From: Billgrantia sulfidoxydans
Lineage (GTDB): Bacteria; Pseudomonadota; Gammaproteobacteria; Pseudomonadales; Halomonadaceae
Direction of reading: 5' to 3'
Assembly: GCF_017868775.1 (NCBI RefSeq)
Contig: NZ_CP053381.1
Span: 1,116,001 to 1,180,000, forward strand
DNA length: 64,000 nt
Every line of letters begins with the position of its first letter. Within the stretch, counting starts at the first letter, position 1. Below the pieces are notes generated by a model that worked only from the letters and a program-made list of their open reading frames with translations, ran no database searches and was not told the DNA's origin. This document shows positions 17,631-27,388 of the stretch, piece after piece. A program made the translations under genes and the position numbers.

Positions 17631-18494
17631 ATGATCGATCTTGAGCAGCGCCGCGCGGAATTTGCCAGGCTTCACGAATCGGGATGCTTCGTCATTCCCA
17701 ATCCTTGGGACATCGGTACGGCGCGTTTTCTCCAGCACTGCGGTTTTCGCGCGCTGGCAACCACCAGCGCGGGTTTTCAATACAGCCAGGGCCAGATCGA
17801 CAGTGTGCTGGGCCTCTCTTGCGAAGCGGCACTTGCTCATATTGCCGAAATGGTGAACGCCACCGACCTGCCGGTCAGTGCGGATTTCCAAACGGGCTAT
17901 GCACACGACCCCGAAGGCGTGGCGGCCAATGTGGCCCGCTGCGTCGATACCGGCGTGGCCGGGCTCTCCATCGAAGATGCCACCGGAGAACCCGGGCAGC
18001 TATACGACCTGGCGCTCGCCGTGGAGCGCATTCGCGCTGCCCGGGCCGCCATCGACGGCACGGGCGCGCAGGTGCTGCTGACCGCACGGGCGGAAAGCTA
18101 CCTGGTGGGCCACCACGAACCGCTGAAGGACGTACTGCAGCGTTTGACGGCATACGCCGAGGCCGGCGCAGACGTGCTCTTTGCGCCGGGGCCGCGAACG
18201 CCGAAGGAGCTTGGCGCCATCGTCAGTGCCGTCGCACCCAAGCCGGTCAATGCCATCGTGATGGGCAATATGGGGCTGACCGTGCAGGATTTGGCCGAGC
18301 TCGGCGTGCGACGAATCAGCGTCGGCTCGGCGCTAGCCCGTACCGCCTGGGGCGCCTTCGTGCGGGCTGCCAGGATGATGGCGGAGGAAGGAAGCTTCGA
18401 AGGCCTGGTCAGCGCGGCAAGCTTCGATGAGCTGAATGCCATTTTTGAAGCCTATGATGGGGCTAGTCCGCGGCAGGGCAAGGCGAGTCCGTAA
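17631..18494 (+). CDS. Isocitrate lyase/PEP mutase superfamily enzyme
   Basis: A 287-residue TIM-barrel protein of the PEP mutase/2-methylisocitrate lyase group. Visible metal and substrate motifs are SADFQTGYAHDPEGV, GLSIEDATG and LLTARAESY; the start FVIPNPWDIGTARFL is typical. The family includes oxaloacetate decarboxylases, phosphonopyruvate hydrolases and carboxyphosphonoenolpyruvate mutases, and the exact reaction cannot be fixed. AGGAGGTGTC precedes the ATG. Confidence 0.8.
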   Translation: MIDLEQRRAEFARLHESGCFVIPNPWDIGTARFLQHCGFRALATTSAGFQYSQGQIDSVLGLSCEAALAHIAEMVNATDLPVSADFQTGYAHDPEGVAANVARCVDTGVAGLSIEDATGEPGQLYDLALAVERIRAARAAIDGTGAQVLLTARAESYLVGHHEPLKDVLQRLTAYAEAGADVLFAPGPRTPKELGAIVSAVAPKPVNAIVMGNMGLTVQDLAELGVRRISVGSALARTAWGAFVRAARMMAEEGSFEGLVSAASFDELNAIFEAYDGASPRQGKASP

Positions 18495-18511
18495 GCGCCC
18501 TGACTGGCGGG
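18491..18511 (+). repeat. Possible diverged copy of the dispersed repeat
   Basis: GTAAGCGCCCTGACTGGCGG overlaps the stop codon of the PEP-mutase-like gene. It shares GTAAGC and CTGACTGG with the repeat family but differs in the centre. Confidence 0.3.
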
Positions 18512-18538
18512 GGCGCTAGCGTGCTGAGGGGAAGTGCG

Positions 18539-18988
18539 ATGCAGGTCGAAGCGTTGACTTTGGAGGATGTGCTCTTCGAAGAGCTGAAAATTATAGGTGC
18601 AATGGAAGCCGGAGAGGCGCGCGACTACATCATTCCGTATAGCCTGGAAAAGCACCAGCAGGAATATGCGAAGTCCGCTGTAATCTACAAGGCTGTTCGT
18701 AACGGGAAAGTCCTGGTTGGCTTTGTCATGCTGGCGCTAGACCCGGATGGTGTGAGCGTTGAGCTTCGCCGAATCGTCGTGTCAGCTCCAGGGCGTGGCA
18801 TTGGTGTGCGAGTCTTGGAGGGTATACGAGAGCTGTGCCGTAGTGAGTTAGGAAGAAAGCGAATCTGGCTGGACGTCTTCGAAACCAACCATCGTGCCAG
18901 GCATGTGTACGAAAAGGTGGGTTACTCATGCTTTGGAAAAACCGAGCATGATGGGCGAACTCTTCTTCTGTACGAAACCTTGGTGTAA
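18539..18988 (+). CDS. GNAT-family N-acetyltransferase
   Basis: A 149-residue GNAT. The acetyl-CoA loop is APGRGIGVRVLEGI, followed by LDVFETNHRARHVYEKVGYS and the FGKTEHDGRTLLLYETL ending. It is less GC-rich than its neighbours in places. GAGGGGAAGTGCG precedes the ATG at 18539; the upstream in-frame codon at 18521 has no ribosome site. The substrate is unknown. Confidence 0.8.
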   Translation: MQVEALTLEDVLFEELKIIGAMEAGEARDYIIPYSLEKHQQEYAKSAVIYKAVRNGKVLVGFVMLALDPDGVSVELRRIVVSAPGRGIGVRVLEGIRELCRSELGRKRIWLDVFETNHRARHVYEKVGYSCFGKTEHDGRTLLLYETLV

Positions 18989-19071
18989 CGGAAAGGAGGC
19001 GTTCACTGTATGCCCTGCTCCGGCTTTATCCTGTGCAACAAATCGCCCTGAGGGGCATGAGGGCGACACTG

Positions 19072-19545
19072 ATGGTGACGATTCGACTCTACCGCCAGGC
19101 GGACTGCGCTGTACTCCGCAGCCTGGTCCTCTACCTGCATGAGACCCTGCGGTCGTTCGATGCCGACCTTGCACCCGGGGATGAGATCATCGAAGGCTAT
19201 TTCCAAGAGCTGATGGCAAAGGTAGAAAGCACGAACGGCGCGGTATTCGTTGCCGAGGATGGCAGCGGGTTGGTCGGATACGTGTGCCTTTGGGGTTACG
19301 TTTCCCCCGATGACCCGGACGAGAGGCCGGACCCATTCAGCTTCATGGCGGAACTCTTCGTGCGGCCAGAGAGCCGCCATCTCGGAGTGGGGCGCTTACT
19401 CGTGGAGCAAGCGGAACGCTATGTTGCCCAATGTGGCACCTACAAGATCGAGTTAAAGGTGCTGGCACGGAACGAACAGGCCATTCGCTTTTACGAAGCG
19501 CTGGGTTATGAGCCCCGTGTGGTGGTGATGAGCAAGCATTTCTGA
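19072..19545 (+). CDS. GNAT-family N-acetyltransferase
   Basis: A 157-residue GNAT: TIRLYRQADCAVLRSLVLYL start, MAELFVRPESRHLGVGRLLVE core with the CoA loop (R-x-L-G-V-G), and NEQAIRFYEALGYEP. The ATG at 19072 has GAGGG upstream; an in-frame ATG at 19057 is an alternative. The duplicated phaC fragment begins at the base right after this gene's stop (19546). Confidence 0.8.
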   Translation: MVTIRLYRQADCAVLRSLVLYLHETLRSFDADLAPGDEIIEGYFQELMAKVESTNGAVFVAEDGSGLVGYVCLWGYVSPDDPDERPDPFSFMAELFVRPESRHLGVGRLLVEQAERYVAQCGTYKIELKVLARNEQAIRFYEALGYEPRVVVMSKHF

Positions 19546-19660
19546 GTCCTCCGCTCATGGCGCCAGCACGTAGTTTCCCGGCGCATCGGCGAGGGGAGGG
19601 TGCTGTTCGCCGCCCATGGCGGGCGGCGCCACCCGTTCCGTGGAGTGGGCCGCCAGCCAC
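19546..19660 (-). repeat. 115-base duplicate of the 3' end of phaC
   Basis: Bases 19546-19660 are identical to 23497-23611, which contain the last about 35 codons and stop region of the minus-strand phaC. Similarity stops abruptly on the left at the GNAT stop codon. On the right it stops at a GATGC shared by the phaC and YdeI-like sequences. This is direct comparison within the window. Confidence 0.9.
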
Positions 19661-19940
19661 CGATGCACAGGCTGCCACATTGAGCGCCAATCTCCATGAG
19701 GCCATAGAGCTGGAGAAGGCCGGCGCCAAGGCGGATTTCAGCGAGAAGCATGAGCTGTCATATCCGGAAGAGCTCCAATCGGCCTTGGAAAGAGACCCTG
19801 AACTGAAGGCCGCCTTCGGAGCACTCACGCCGGGACGGAAAAGAGGCTACCTTCTGCACTTCAGCAGCGCCAAGCAGTCCAGCACCCGTGTATCTCGAAT
19901 TGAGAAGTGCATCCCAAGCAACCTTTCGGGCAGGGATTGA
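19661..19940 (+). pseudogene. Truncated YdeI-like paralogue (C-terminal half)
   Basis: The plus-strand frame encodes about 92 residues that align with the second half of the protein at 16984-17571 (DAQAATLSANLHEAIELEKA versus DAQAATLSAYLHEAIELEKA, continuing to STRVSRIEKC). The first half is missing and replaced by the phaC duplicate. An open frame from 19557 fuses both, but its N-terminal part is antisense phaC and has no meaning as protein. The first 60-70 bases are almost identical to the intact copy and then diverge, as expected for an old paralogue or a partial gene conversion. Confidence 0.8.
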
Positions 19941-20094
19941 ATGGGCGCTGACCTTCCCGATCGGCGCGGTGCTGGCCTACTGCGCTAGCGCTTCGCCTCG
20001 CTTGCCGGGGCTTCGCTGCGTATCTAGCCTGAAGCATTAGAAAGCCTGGTACTTTTTTATTAGGAAACTCGTTCCATTGCACAGGGAGGGTGGC

Positions 20095-23000
20095 ATGTCG
20101 GCGCGCGTCGGTTATACGGTGACGAGCCAGTGGAATAGTGGTTTCGTCTTCGAGGTCACGGTGACTAACGAGGGTACGCTGCCCATCGACGATTATCGGG
20201 TGGGGTTCGACCTGCCAGGCTCGGTAACGGATGTCTGGGGTGGCCGAATAAGCGCTCACGAAGGCCAGCGCTACGAGATCATGGCCGATGATGCGGACAA
20301 CGACATCGCGCCGGGGCAGGCGGTCAGCTTCAAGGTCAAGAGCGTCGATGGCAGTTCGCAGATGCCGACCCGCTTCAGCGTCAACGATCAACCGATGATC
20401 GTCGAATCTCCCGAGGTCGACGAACCCGACAGCGTCGACGAGGCGTTCATCGACGGCGTGGCCACGGTCGAGCCCGGCGTCTCCGCGGCGGAACTGGAAA
20501 CCCTGCTCAACGGAGCACCGAAGGGAGCCAGCGTGCGCCTGGCCGAGGGCGAGTACGTCTACGACGATTCGGTGAGCGTCACACGCTCGGATGTCTCGCT
20601 GATCGGTGCCGGCAGCGGCAAGACGACCATCACCTTCAGCGACACGGCGCTGGAGCGCGACGATGCCCATGGTCTGCTGTTCGAGGGGAAAGGCACGGCC
20701 AGCGCCGGCCGGCTGCAGGCGGATGCCGCGGAGGGCAACGACACGCTGACCCTCGAGAGTGGCCATGGCCTGGCCACCGGTGACATGGTGCGCATCTGGC
20801 AGGACAACGATGCCGAGTACTTCGAGGAGATCGGCAACACCTCCTGGCAGGGAAGCCAGTACGCGCCGCTGCGCACCAGCATGGCGCGAGTCCTCGAGCG
20901 CGACGGCAGCACGGTCACCCTCGACCGGGGCGTACACTTCGATTTCGACGGCGGCGAGGCCAGGATCCAGCGCGTCGATGCCCTTGAGAACGTTGCCCTG
21001 GAAGGGGTCTCCATCAACTATCCGCTCGGCACGCCCGATGCGGGCGCGTTCAACAATACGCTGCCGTCGCTGCTGGACTATCACGCCGTCGAGTTCAACG
21101 GCACCGTGGACGCGAGGGTCGCCGATGTCGAGGTGGCCAACGGCCCTTCGGTCGCCTTCGTTGCCAATCGCTCCGTCGACCTGCAGGCCGAGAACCTGCA
21201 TGCCGAGGGTGCCTTCAACAAGGGGAGTGGCGGCAACGGCTACGCCTACGAGCTGTTCGAAAGCTACGATGGCACCTTCACCGACCTGAGCGACAGCGGC
21301 ATGCGCCACAGCGCGCTGTTCGCCTCCTGGCGCTCCTCCGTGGGCAACGACATCCACGTCGAGTACACCGACCGCGACATCAACTTCCATGGCGGCCAGG
21401 ATCATGACAACACGGTGCGGGTTTCGCAATCCGTGCGCGACCCGGCGAGCGATAACATGTCGCCTACCCTGTGGATCAACCAGGGCGGGGAGAGCTTTGG
21501 TGCGCCGACCGATCCCACCGCCAACCAGGTAATGTTCGACTACGTGGTCGGGTCACGGCGCAACGACGTGGTGCCGGGCTCCGACGATGGTGTCTATCTG
21601 GACGGGGCCAGGGGCCACGACACCCTGCTCGGCGGCGCCGGCGACGACATCCTGCGCGGAGGCCCGGGCAATGACCGTCTGGAGGGCGGGCCAGGCAACG
21701 ACACGGCGCTGATGATGGGCGACTATGCGGCCTATGACCTGCAGCCCACGCCGGATGGTGGCCTGTTCCTGGATGGCTGGGGCGACGACGACCTGCTGGT
21801 CGACGTAGAGCGTGCGGTGTTCGCCGACGGCACCGTGCTCGACATCGAATCGCGCACGGTCACGTCCGGTGCGGCGCCGGAGATACCCACCGCCGATGAA
21901 ATCCTCGCCGACGATATCATTCGCTTTCCAGACGACGAGGCACCACCGGAAACGCCGGGCGAACCGCCGGCGGACGATATCGCCGCGGCGGTGCACTTCG
22001 AGAGCGTCAGCCGCTGGGCGAGCGGCTACGTGATGGCCGTCGAGATCACCAACGAAACCGACTCGAACATCGAGGACCCGCGAATCGACTTCGAACTACC
22101 CGCCGAGATCACCCAGTTCTATGGGGCAAACCTGCTCGCGCATGAGGGCGATACATACTCCCTGGCGCTGTCCGGGGACGATACACTGACGCCGGGCGAG
22201 ACTCAGCGCTTCTCCTTCAAGGCCTATGCACCCGAGAGCCACCTGCCACAGAGGCTGCGTCTTGATGGGCAGGAACTCGAGGTGGACCTGGATCAGCTCG
22301 TCGCCGGGAGGGAGAGCGAATCCGAGCTCGGCACCGAGACGAGTATTACCAGCAACCTCACGAGTACCTGGTCGAGCGGCTACACCGCCGAGGTGATCGT
22401 CGAGAACAGCTCCAACCTGGCCATCGACAGCCCCTCGATCAGCTTCGACCTGCCCGGCGAGATCGACACGCTATGGAACGGCACGGCGACGCGCGACGGC
22501 AATCGCTATACCGTCTCCGACGACAACCCGACCACGCTGCAACCCGGCGAAAGCTGGCGTTTCTCCTACAAGGCCTACGACACCAGCCAGGCGCTGCCGG
22601 CGAATGCCGTGGTGGAGGGCACGCCCCAGGTGCCGGCGAACGAGCCGACCGCCGTGACCAGCAACATTATCAGCGAGTGGTCGGGCGGCTATACGACCGA
22701 GGTACTGGTCGAGAACACCTCTACCGATGCCATCGCCGATCCCGTCGTAGACTTCGCGCTGCCCACCGACGTCGACACGCTGTGGAACGGCGTGCTGGAG
22801 CGTGACGGCGAGCGCTACCGTGTCTCGAATGACGACGCCACCGTGCTTCAACCCGGCGAGGTGTGGCGCTTCAGCTACCGTGTCTACGACGAGCAGCAGC
22901 ACCTACCGGATGACATCGTGGTGGAGGGTCAGGCCGAGCCCGCCAAGCTCGACCCATCGGAGATCGAGCAGGTGGTGGATAGCGACGGCAACCCCGTTAC

Positions 23001-23451
23001 GGGGCAACCCGGCAGTACCCTGACTGGCACTGACGGCGACGACACCCTGAACGGCCTGCGCGGCGACGACTACCTCACCGGCGGTGCAGGCAACGACCGC
23101 CTGGTGGGCGGCAGCGGTGCCGATACGCTGACCGGCGGGGCGGGTGCCGATGTCTTCACGTACCTTTCCACGTGGGATTCAACCCCACAACGCCAGGACA
23201 CCTTGCTCGATTTCAACCGCCTCGAAGGCGACCGAATCGACCTCTCCGCGATCGACGCCAACAGCGAACTGGAGGGCCCCCAAGCGTTTACCTGGCGCGG
23301 CGAAGAAGGTTTCAGCGGCGACGGCGGCGAGCTGCGCAATTCGGGGAATACCCTGCAGGCGGACGTCAACGGCGACGGAGTCGTCGATCTGCAGCTTGCC
23401 GTGCTGGGGGTCAACGCGCTCGAGCAGGGCGACCTCATCCTGCAGAGCTGA
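20095..23451 (+). CDS. Large modular secreted protein: four CBM2-like modules, beta-helix, RTX repeats, type I secretion C terminus
   Basis: An 1118-residue acidic protein. Residues 3-100: CBM2-like module (SQWNSGFVFEVTVTNEG). About 125-470: parallel beta-helix domain (RLAEGEYVYDDSVSVTRSD, SLIGAGSGKTTI) as in polysaccharide lyases and mannuronan epimerases. About 500-545: RTX nonapeptides (GGAGDDILRGGPGNDRLEGG). About 630-735, 750-843 and 852-946: three more CBM2-like modules (SRWASGY, STWSSGY, SEWSGGY). About 973-1020: a second RTX block. The last about 100 residues are a serralysin/M10-type C terminus (ADVNGDGVVDLQLAV, ending DLILQS). There is no Sec signal, so export by a type I system is inferred; no such exporter adjoins it. 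AGGGAGGGTGGC precedes the ATG. Confidence 0.85.
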   Translation: MSARVGYTVTSQWNSGFVFEVTVTNEGTLPIDDYRVGFDLPGSVTDVWGGRISAHEGQRYEIMADDADNDIAPGQAVSFKVKSVDGSSQMPTRFSVNDQPMIVESPEVDEPDSVDEAFIDGVATVEPGVSAAELETLLNGAPKGASVRLAEGEYVYDDSVSVTRSDVSLIGAGSGKTTITFSDTALERDDAHGLLFEGKGTASAGRLQADAAEGNDTLTLESGHGLATGDMVRIWQDNDAEYFEEIGNTSWQGSQYAPLRTSMARVLERDGSTVTLDRGVHFDFDGGEARIQRVDALENVALEGVSINYPLGTPDAGAFNNTLPSLLDYHAVEFNGTVDARVADVEVANGPSVAFVANRSVDLQAENLHAEGAFNKGSGGNGYAYELFESYDGTFTDLSDSGMRHSALFASWRSSVGNDIHVEYTDRDINFHGGQDHDNTVRVSQSVRDPASDNMSPTLWINQGGESFGAPTDPTANQVMFDYVVGSRRNDVVPGSDDGVYLDGARGHDTLLGGAGDDILRGGPGNDRLEGGPGNDTALMMGDYAAYDLQPTPDGGLFLDGWGDDDLLVDVERAVFADGTVLDIESRTVTSGAAPEIPTADEILADDIIRFPDDEAPPETPGEPPADDIAAAVHFESVSRWASGYVMAVEITNETDSNIEDPRIDFELPAEITQFYGANLLAHEGDTYSLALSGDDTLTPGETQRFSFKAYAPESHLPQRLRLDGQELEVDLDQLVAGRESESELGTETSITSNLTSTWSSGYTAEVIVENSSNLAIDSPSISFDLPGEIDTLWNGTATRDGNRYTVSDDNPTTLQPGESWRFSYKAYDTSQALPANAVVEGTPQVPANEPTAVTSNIISEWSGGYTTEVLVENTSTDAIADPVVDFALPTDVDTLWNGVLERDGERYRVSNDDATVLQPGEVWRFSYRVYDEQQHLPDDIVVEGQAEPAKLDPSEIEQVVDSDGNPVTGQPGSTLTGTDGDDTLNGLRGDDYLTGGAGNDRLVGGSGADTLTGGAGADVFTYLSTWDSTPQRQDTLLDFNRLEGDRIDLSAIDANSELEGPQAFTWRGEEGFSGDGGELRNSGNTLQADVNGDGVVDLQLAVLGVNALEQGDLILQS

Positions 23452-23505
23452 GGGCATGCATCGCCCTCGGGGAGCGATAGCTGAATCGCCCAAGTCGTCC
23501 TCCGC

Positions 23506-25308
23506 TCATGGCGCCAGCACGTAGTTTCCCGGCGCATCGGCGAGGGGAGGGTGCTGTTCGCCGCCCATGGCGGGCGGCGCCACCCGTTCCGTGGAGTGGG
23601 CCGCCAGCCACTGATGCCAGGCCGGCCACCAGGAGCCGTCCTGCTCGGGCGTGATCTGTTGCCAGGTCTCCGGGTCCAGGTACGCCTTGCCATGATATTG
23701 CGTAGCCATCCGATAACGGCGCCCGGGGTGCCCCGGCTCGCTGACGATCCCCGCGTTGTGGCCTCCGCTGGTTAATAAAAACGTCACCTCGTCGGTGTCC
23801 GCCAGCAGATGGATCTTGTAGACGGATTTCCAGGGGGCCACGTGATCGGTGGTGGTGCTGACGACGAACAGCGGCGCCTTGATGTCCTGGATCACGACGG
23901 GCCGATCGTCTACCCGATAGTGGCCGTTGGCCAGGTCGTTGTTGAGGAACAGCTGGCGCAGGTACTCGGAGTGCATGCGGTAGGGCATGCGGGTCAGGTC
24001 CGCATTCCAGGCCATGAGGGCGTTCATGGGCTGACGTCCGCCCAGTAGATAGTCGTGCACGATGCGCGACCAGATCAGGTCGTTGGAGCGCAGGATCTGG
24101 AACGCACCGGCCATCTGGTTGCCGTCGAGATAGCCCTGATCCCACATCATGTTTTCCAGGTATGCCACCTGGCTTTCGCCGATGAACAGCATCAGTTCAC
24201 CGGCCTCGGTGAAGTCCACCTGGGTGGCCAGGGTAGTAAGCGACGCCAGCCTGTCGTCATCGTCCCGCGCCATGGCGGCCGCGGCGATGGAGAGCAGCGT
24301 GCCTCCCAGGCAGTAACCCACGCCGTGCACCTTGCTGCCGCACGTGATGGCGGAGACCACGTCCAGCGCCGCCATCGGCCCCAGCCGGCGGTAGTCCTCC
24401 ATGCCCAGGTTGTGTTCCTCCGAGCCCGGGTTGCGCCACGAGATCATGAACACGGTATGACCCTGATCCACCAGGTACTTGACCAGGGATTGGGCAGGCG
24501 TGAGGTCGAGAATGTAGTACTTCATGATCCAGGCGGGCACGATCAGCACCGGCTCGGCGTAGACCTGTTTCGTCGTCGGTGCGTACTGGATCAGCTCGAT
24601 GAGTCGGTTTCGGTAGACCACCTTGCCGGGAGTGATCGCCAGGTTCTTCCCCACACGGAATGCTTCGGCGCCGACCGGCGGCTTGCCGGACACGGCCCGC
24701 TCCCAGTCCTCGGTGAAGTGCTGCCAGCCGACCACCAGATTCTGCCCGCTGGTCGAAAGGGTGGCAGCGACGACCTCCGGGTTCAGCCACGGGGAGTTGG
24801 AGGGGGAATAACGATCGAGGATCTGACGGGTGATGAAGTTCACTACCCGTTCGCTGTCGGGCGAGAGGCCGTCGATGTCGCTGGTGGCGTTGTGCCACCA
24901 CTGCTGCGTCAAGAGAAAGGACTGGTAGATTAGGTTGTAGGGCAAGCGCTGCCACGCCTCGCCCCTGAAACGTTGATCCTGCTCCAGGGGCTCGATACAG
25001 GCGCAGGCGCTGGGTTCGAGAGCCTGACGATTGATGTAGTGGCCGAAGCGCGTCAGCTTGCGAGCGTACTTCTCGCCCAGCTCCAGTTGCTTGCCCGGGG
25101 AGAGCATCAGATGGACCAGCCACTCGAAATAGACGCTGGCCAGGCCGGCCGGGGTGATGCCGGCGGTCAGCCTGGCCAGGTTGGCCTTGAAGGCGCGATC
25201 CAGCGCATGGGTGGAGTAGAACCCCGGATTGGGGCGCTCCGTGGTAGCGGGAAGTCGTTCACAGGGAGCGACATCGGGATTGGGCGGGTTGGGTGAAATG
25301 GGCGACAT
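23506..25308 (-). CDS. phaC: Class I poly(3-hydroxyalkanoate) synthase
   Basis: A 600-residue PHA synthase that polymerises hydroxyacyl-CoA into storage polyester at granules. The lipase-like box GYCLGG places the catalytic Cys at 333; the Asp is in DHVAPW (488) and the His in GGHNAG (517). The N-terminal PhaC_N region (residues about 80-260) is intact and the length is normal for class I. GGAGG lies seven bases before the ATG at 25308; an upstream extension to 25440 is unlikely. No phaA, phaB or phasin gene is nearby. The last 35 codons are duplicated at 19546-19660. Confidence 0.93.
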   Translation of the reverse strand: MSPISPNPPNPDVAPCERLPATTERPNPGFYSTHALDRAFKANLARLTAGITPAGLASVYFEWLVHLMLSPGKQLELGEKYARKLTRFGHYINRQALEPSACACIEPLEQDQRFRGEAWQRLPYNLIYQSFLLTQQWWHNATSDIDGLSPDSERVVNFITRQILDRYSPSNSPWLNPEVVAATLSTSGQNLVVGWQHFTEDWERAVSGKPPVGAEAFRVGKNLAITPGKVVYRNRLIELIQYAPTTKQVYAEPVLIVPAWIMKYYILDLTPAQSLVKYLVDQGHTVFMISWRNPGSEEHNLGMEDYRRLGPMAALDVVSAITCGSKVHGVGYCLGGTLLSIAAAAMARDDDDRLASLTTLATQVDFTEAGELMLFIGESQVAYLENMMWDQGYLDGNQMAGAFQILRSNDLIWSRIVHDYLLGGRQPMNALMAWNADLTRMPYRMHSEYLRQLFLNNDLANGHYRVDDRPVVIQDIKAPLFVVSTTTDHVAPWKSVYKIHLLADTDEVTFLLTSGGHNAGIVSEPGHPGRRYRMATQYHGKAYLDPETWQQITPEQDGSWWPAWHQWLAAHSTERVAPPAMGGEQHPPLADAPGNYVLAP

Positions 25309-25524
25309 GGCATGGCCTCCATGATCGAGGCGGGGTGGCCGCGGGCGATCGCCGTCGCGGTGGTCCGGTAAGCTCAAGCACCAGTATTGCAGGCTTCGTC
25401 GCTTCGGCCATTGACATTCATCAAACTTGCCTGGGATCAAGATCCTCGGCCTACCTCCGTTCTATTCTGGCCTCGTGGGCTATGATCAGGTGAATCTCAT
25501 TGAGCGCTTGGGCGGTGGCTTGAG

Positions 25525-27351
25525 ATGGACAAGAAGCAGCGGATCAATCTCGCGTATGCGGTCGCCGCGGTCCTGCTTTGGCTGGCTTTTCTAAACTGGT
25601 TCGAGAACTGGCGTCATGTGGAACCAATACCGTATTCGGAATTCGTACGGCTGCTGGATGAAGGCAAGATCACTGACGTCGTGGTGGGACCTGAGCGCAT
25701 CGTTGGCCAGTTCACTCAACCGCAGCCCGATGGGCGTACTTCTTTCATCACCTATCGGGTAGACCCGCCGCTCGCGGACATGCTGACCCAGCACGGCATC
25801 CAATACGATGGCGAAGTCGAAAGCACCTTTTTCAGAAATCTGATGTCCTGGGTGCTGCCCATCGGCATCTTCTACCTGATCTGGATGTTCTTTTTCCGCC
25901 GCTTCGCCGAGAAGCAGGGCCTGGGCGGGCTGATGTCCGTTGGCAAGTCCAAGGCCAAGGTCTATGTAGAAACCGACACCAAGGTCACCTTCGACGACGT
26001 TGCCGGTGTCGATGAGGCCAAGGAGGAGCTCAAGGAGATCGTCGCCTTCCTGCGCGATCCCAAGACTTATGGCCGCCTGGGCGCCCATATTCCCAAGGGC
26101 ATTCTGCTGGTCGGCCCGCCCGGCACCGGCAAGACCCTGCTGGCGCGGGCCGTTGCCGGCGAGGCCGGGGTGCCGTTCTTCTCCATCTCCGGCTCGGAGT
26201 TCGTGGAAATGTTCGTCGGTGTCGGAGCCGCCAGGGTGCGGGATCTGTTCGCACAGGCGGCCAGCACCAAGCCCTGCATCATCTTCATCGATGAGCTGGA
26301 TGCGCTCGGCAGGGCACGCGGCCCCGGTATTACGGGTGGGTACGATGAGAAGGAACAGACCCTGAACCAGTTGCTCTCCGAGCTCGATGGGTTCGACCCT
26401 TCCGAAGGCATCGTGCTGTTGGCGGCGACCAACCGGCCGGAGATCCTGGATCCTGCTCTGCTACGTGCCGGGCGCTTCGACCGCCAGGTGCTGGTCGACC
26501 GGCCCGAGCGCAGCGGGCGCCTCGCCATTCTCGAGGTGCATATCAAGAAGATCTGGCAGCTGGGCGCCGATGTCGATCTCGACCATCTGGCGGCGCTGAC
26601 CCCCGGCTTTACCGGGGCCGATCTTGCCAACCTGGTGAACGAGGCGGCGCTGCTGGCGACCCGGCGGGAGGCCGACGCCGTGGCCATGGCGGACTTCATC
26701 AATGCCATCGAGCGCATCGTCGCGGGGCTCGAGAAGAAAAGCCGCTTGTTGAATCCGCATGAGCGTGCGGTGGTGGCGCATCATGAAATGGGGCATGCCC
26801 TGGTGGCGGCGGCGCTACCCGGCATGGATCCCGTCCACAAGGTTTCGATCATACCGCGCGGCGTGGGGGCACTCGGCTATACGATCCAGCGGCCGACCGA
26901 GGATCGCTTCCTGCAGACCACCAGCGAGCTCAGGAACCGAATGGTCGTGCTCATGGGCGGACGGGCCGCCGAGCAGCTCATTTTCGGCGAAATTTCCACC
27001 GGAGCAGCCGATGACCTGGCCAAGGTCACCGACATCGCACGGCGCATGGTGACCCGCTTCGGCATGGCGGACTCCGTCGGTCAGGTAGTTTATGAAGAAG
27101 ACCGACAAGCCTTCCTGGGAAACGATTTCTACGGCACGGCGCACCCCAAGGACTATGCCGAAGCGACCGGGCGCGAGATCGATCTCGCGGTGCGCGACCT
27201 GGTGGCAGATGCCTATACCCAGGCATCCCAGATACTGGAACGGCGCCGAGATGAGCTGACCGCCGGCGCCACCAAGCTGCTGGAGCGCGAGACGCTGACC
27301 GCCGATGAATTCCCCGCCATGAAACCGTCCGGGACGGTGCTCTCTTCCTGA
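25525..27351 (+). CDS. ftsH: ATP-dependent zinc metalloprotease FtsH (second-type)
   Basis: A 608-residue membrane-anchored AAA protease. Helices at about 10-27 and 108-128 flank a periplasmic domain. The AAA module has Walker A GPPGTGKT (197), Walker [12 protein letters not shown] and [24 protein letters not shown]. The zinc site is HHEMGH with the catalytic Glu near 421 (M replaces the usual A of HEAGH). The C terminus is shorter than in E. coli FtsH. The gene starts 37 bases upstream of an exporter operon rather than beside rlmE, which suggests it is an additional FtsH. Confidence 0.93.
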   Translation: MDKKQRINLAYAVAAVLLWLAFLNWFENWRHVEPIPYSEFVRLLDEGKITDVVVGPERIVGQFTQPQPDGRTSFITYRVDPPLADMLTQHGIQYDGEVESTFFRNLMSWVLPIGIFYLIWMFFFRRFAEKQGLGGLMSVGKSKAKVYVETDTKVTFDDVAGVDEAKEELKEIVAFLRDPKTYGRLGAHIPKGILLVGPPGTGKTLLARAVAGEAGVPFFSISGSEFVEMFVGVGAARVRDLFAQAASTKPCIIFIDELDALGRARGPGITGGYDEKEQTLNQLLSELDGFDPSEGIVLLAATNRPEILDPALLRAGRFDRQVLVDRPERSGRLAILEVHIKKIWQLGADVDLDHLAALTPGFTGADLANLVNEAALLATRREADAVAMADFINAIERIVAGLEKKSRLLNPHERAVVAHHEMGHALVAAALPGMDPVHKVSIIPRGVGALGYTIQRPTEDRFLQTTSELRNRMVVLMGGRAAEQLIFGEISTGAADDLAKVTDIARRMVTRFGMADSVGQVVYEEDRQAFLGNDFYGTAHPKDYAEATGREIDLAVRDLVADAYTQASQILERRRDELTAGATKLLERETLTADEFPAMKPSGTVLSS

Positions 27352-27388
27352 CGTTACGCGATGGATGGCGGCAGTACGTGAGATGCCC

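Noticed and set aside
19557..19940. A 127-codon plus-strand frame
   Set aside because: Its first 35 codons are antisense to a duplicated phaC tail and only the rest resembles a real protein. Treated as a pseudogene.
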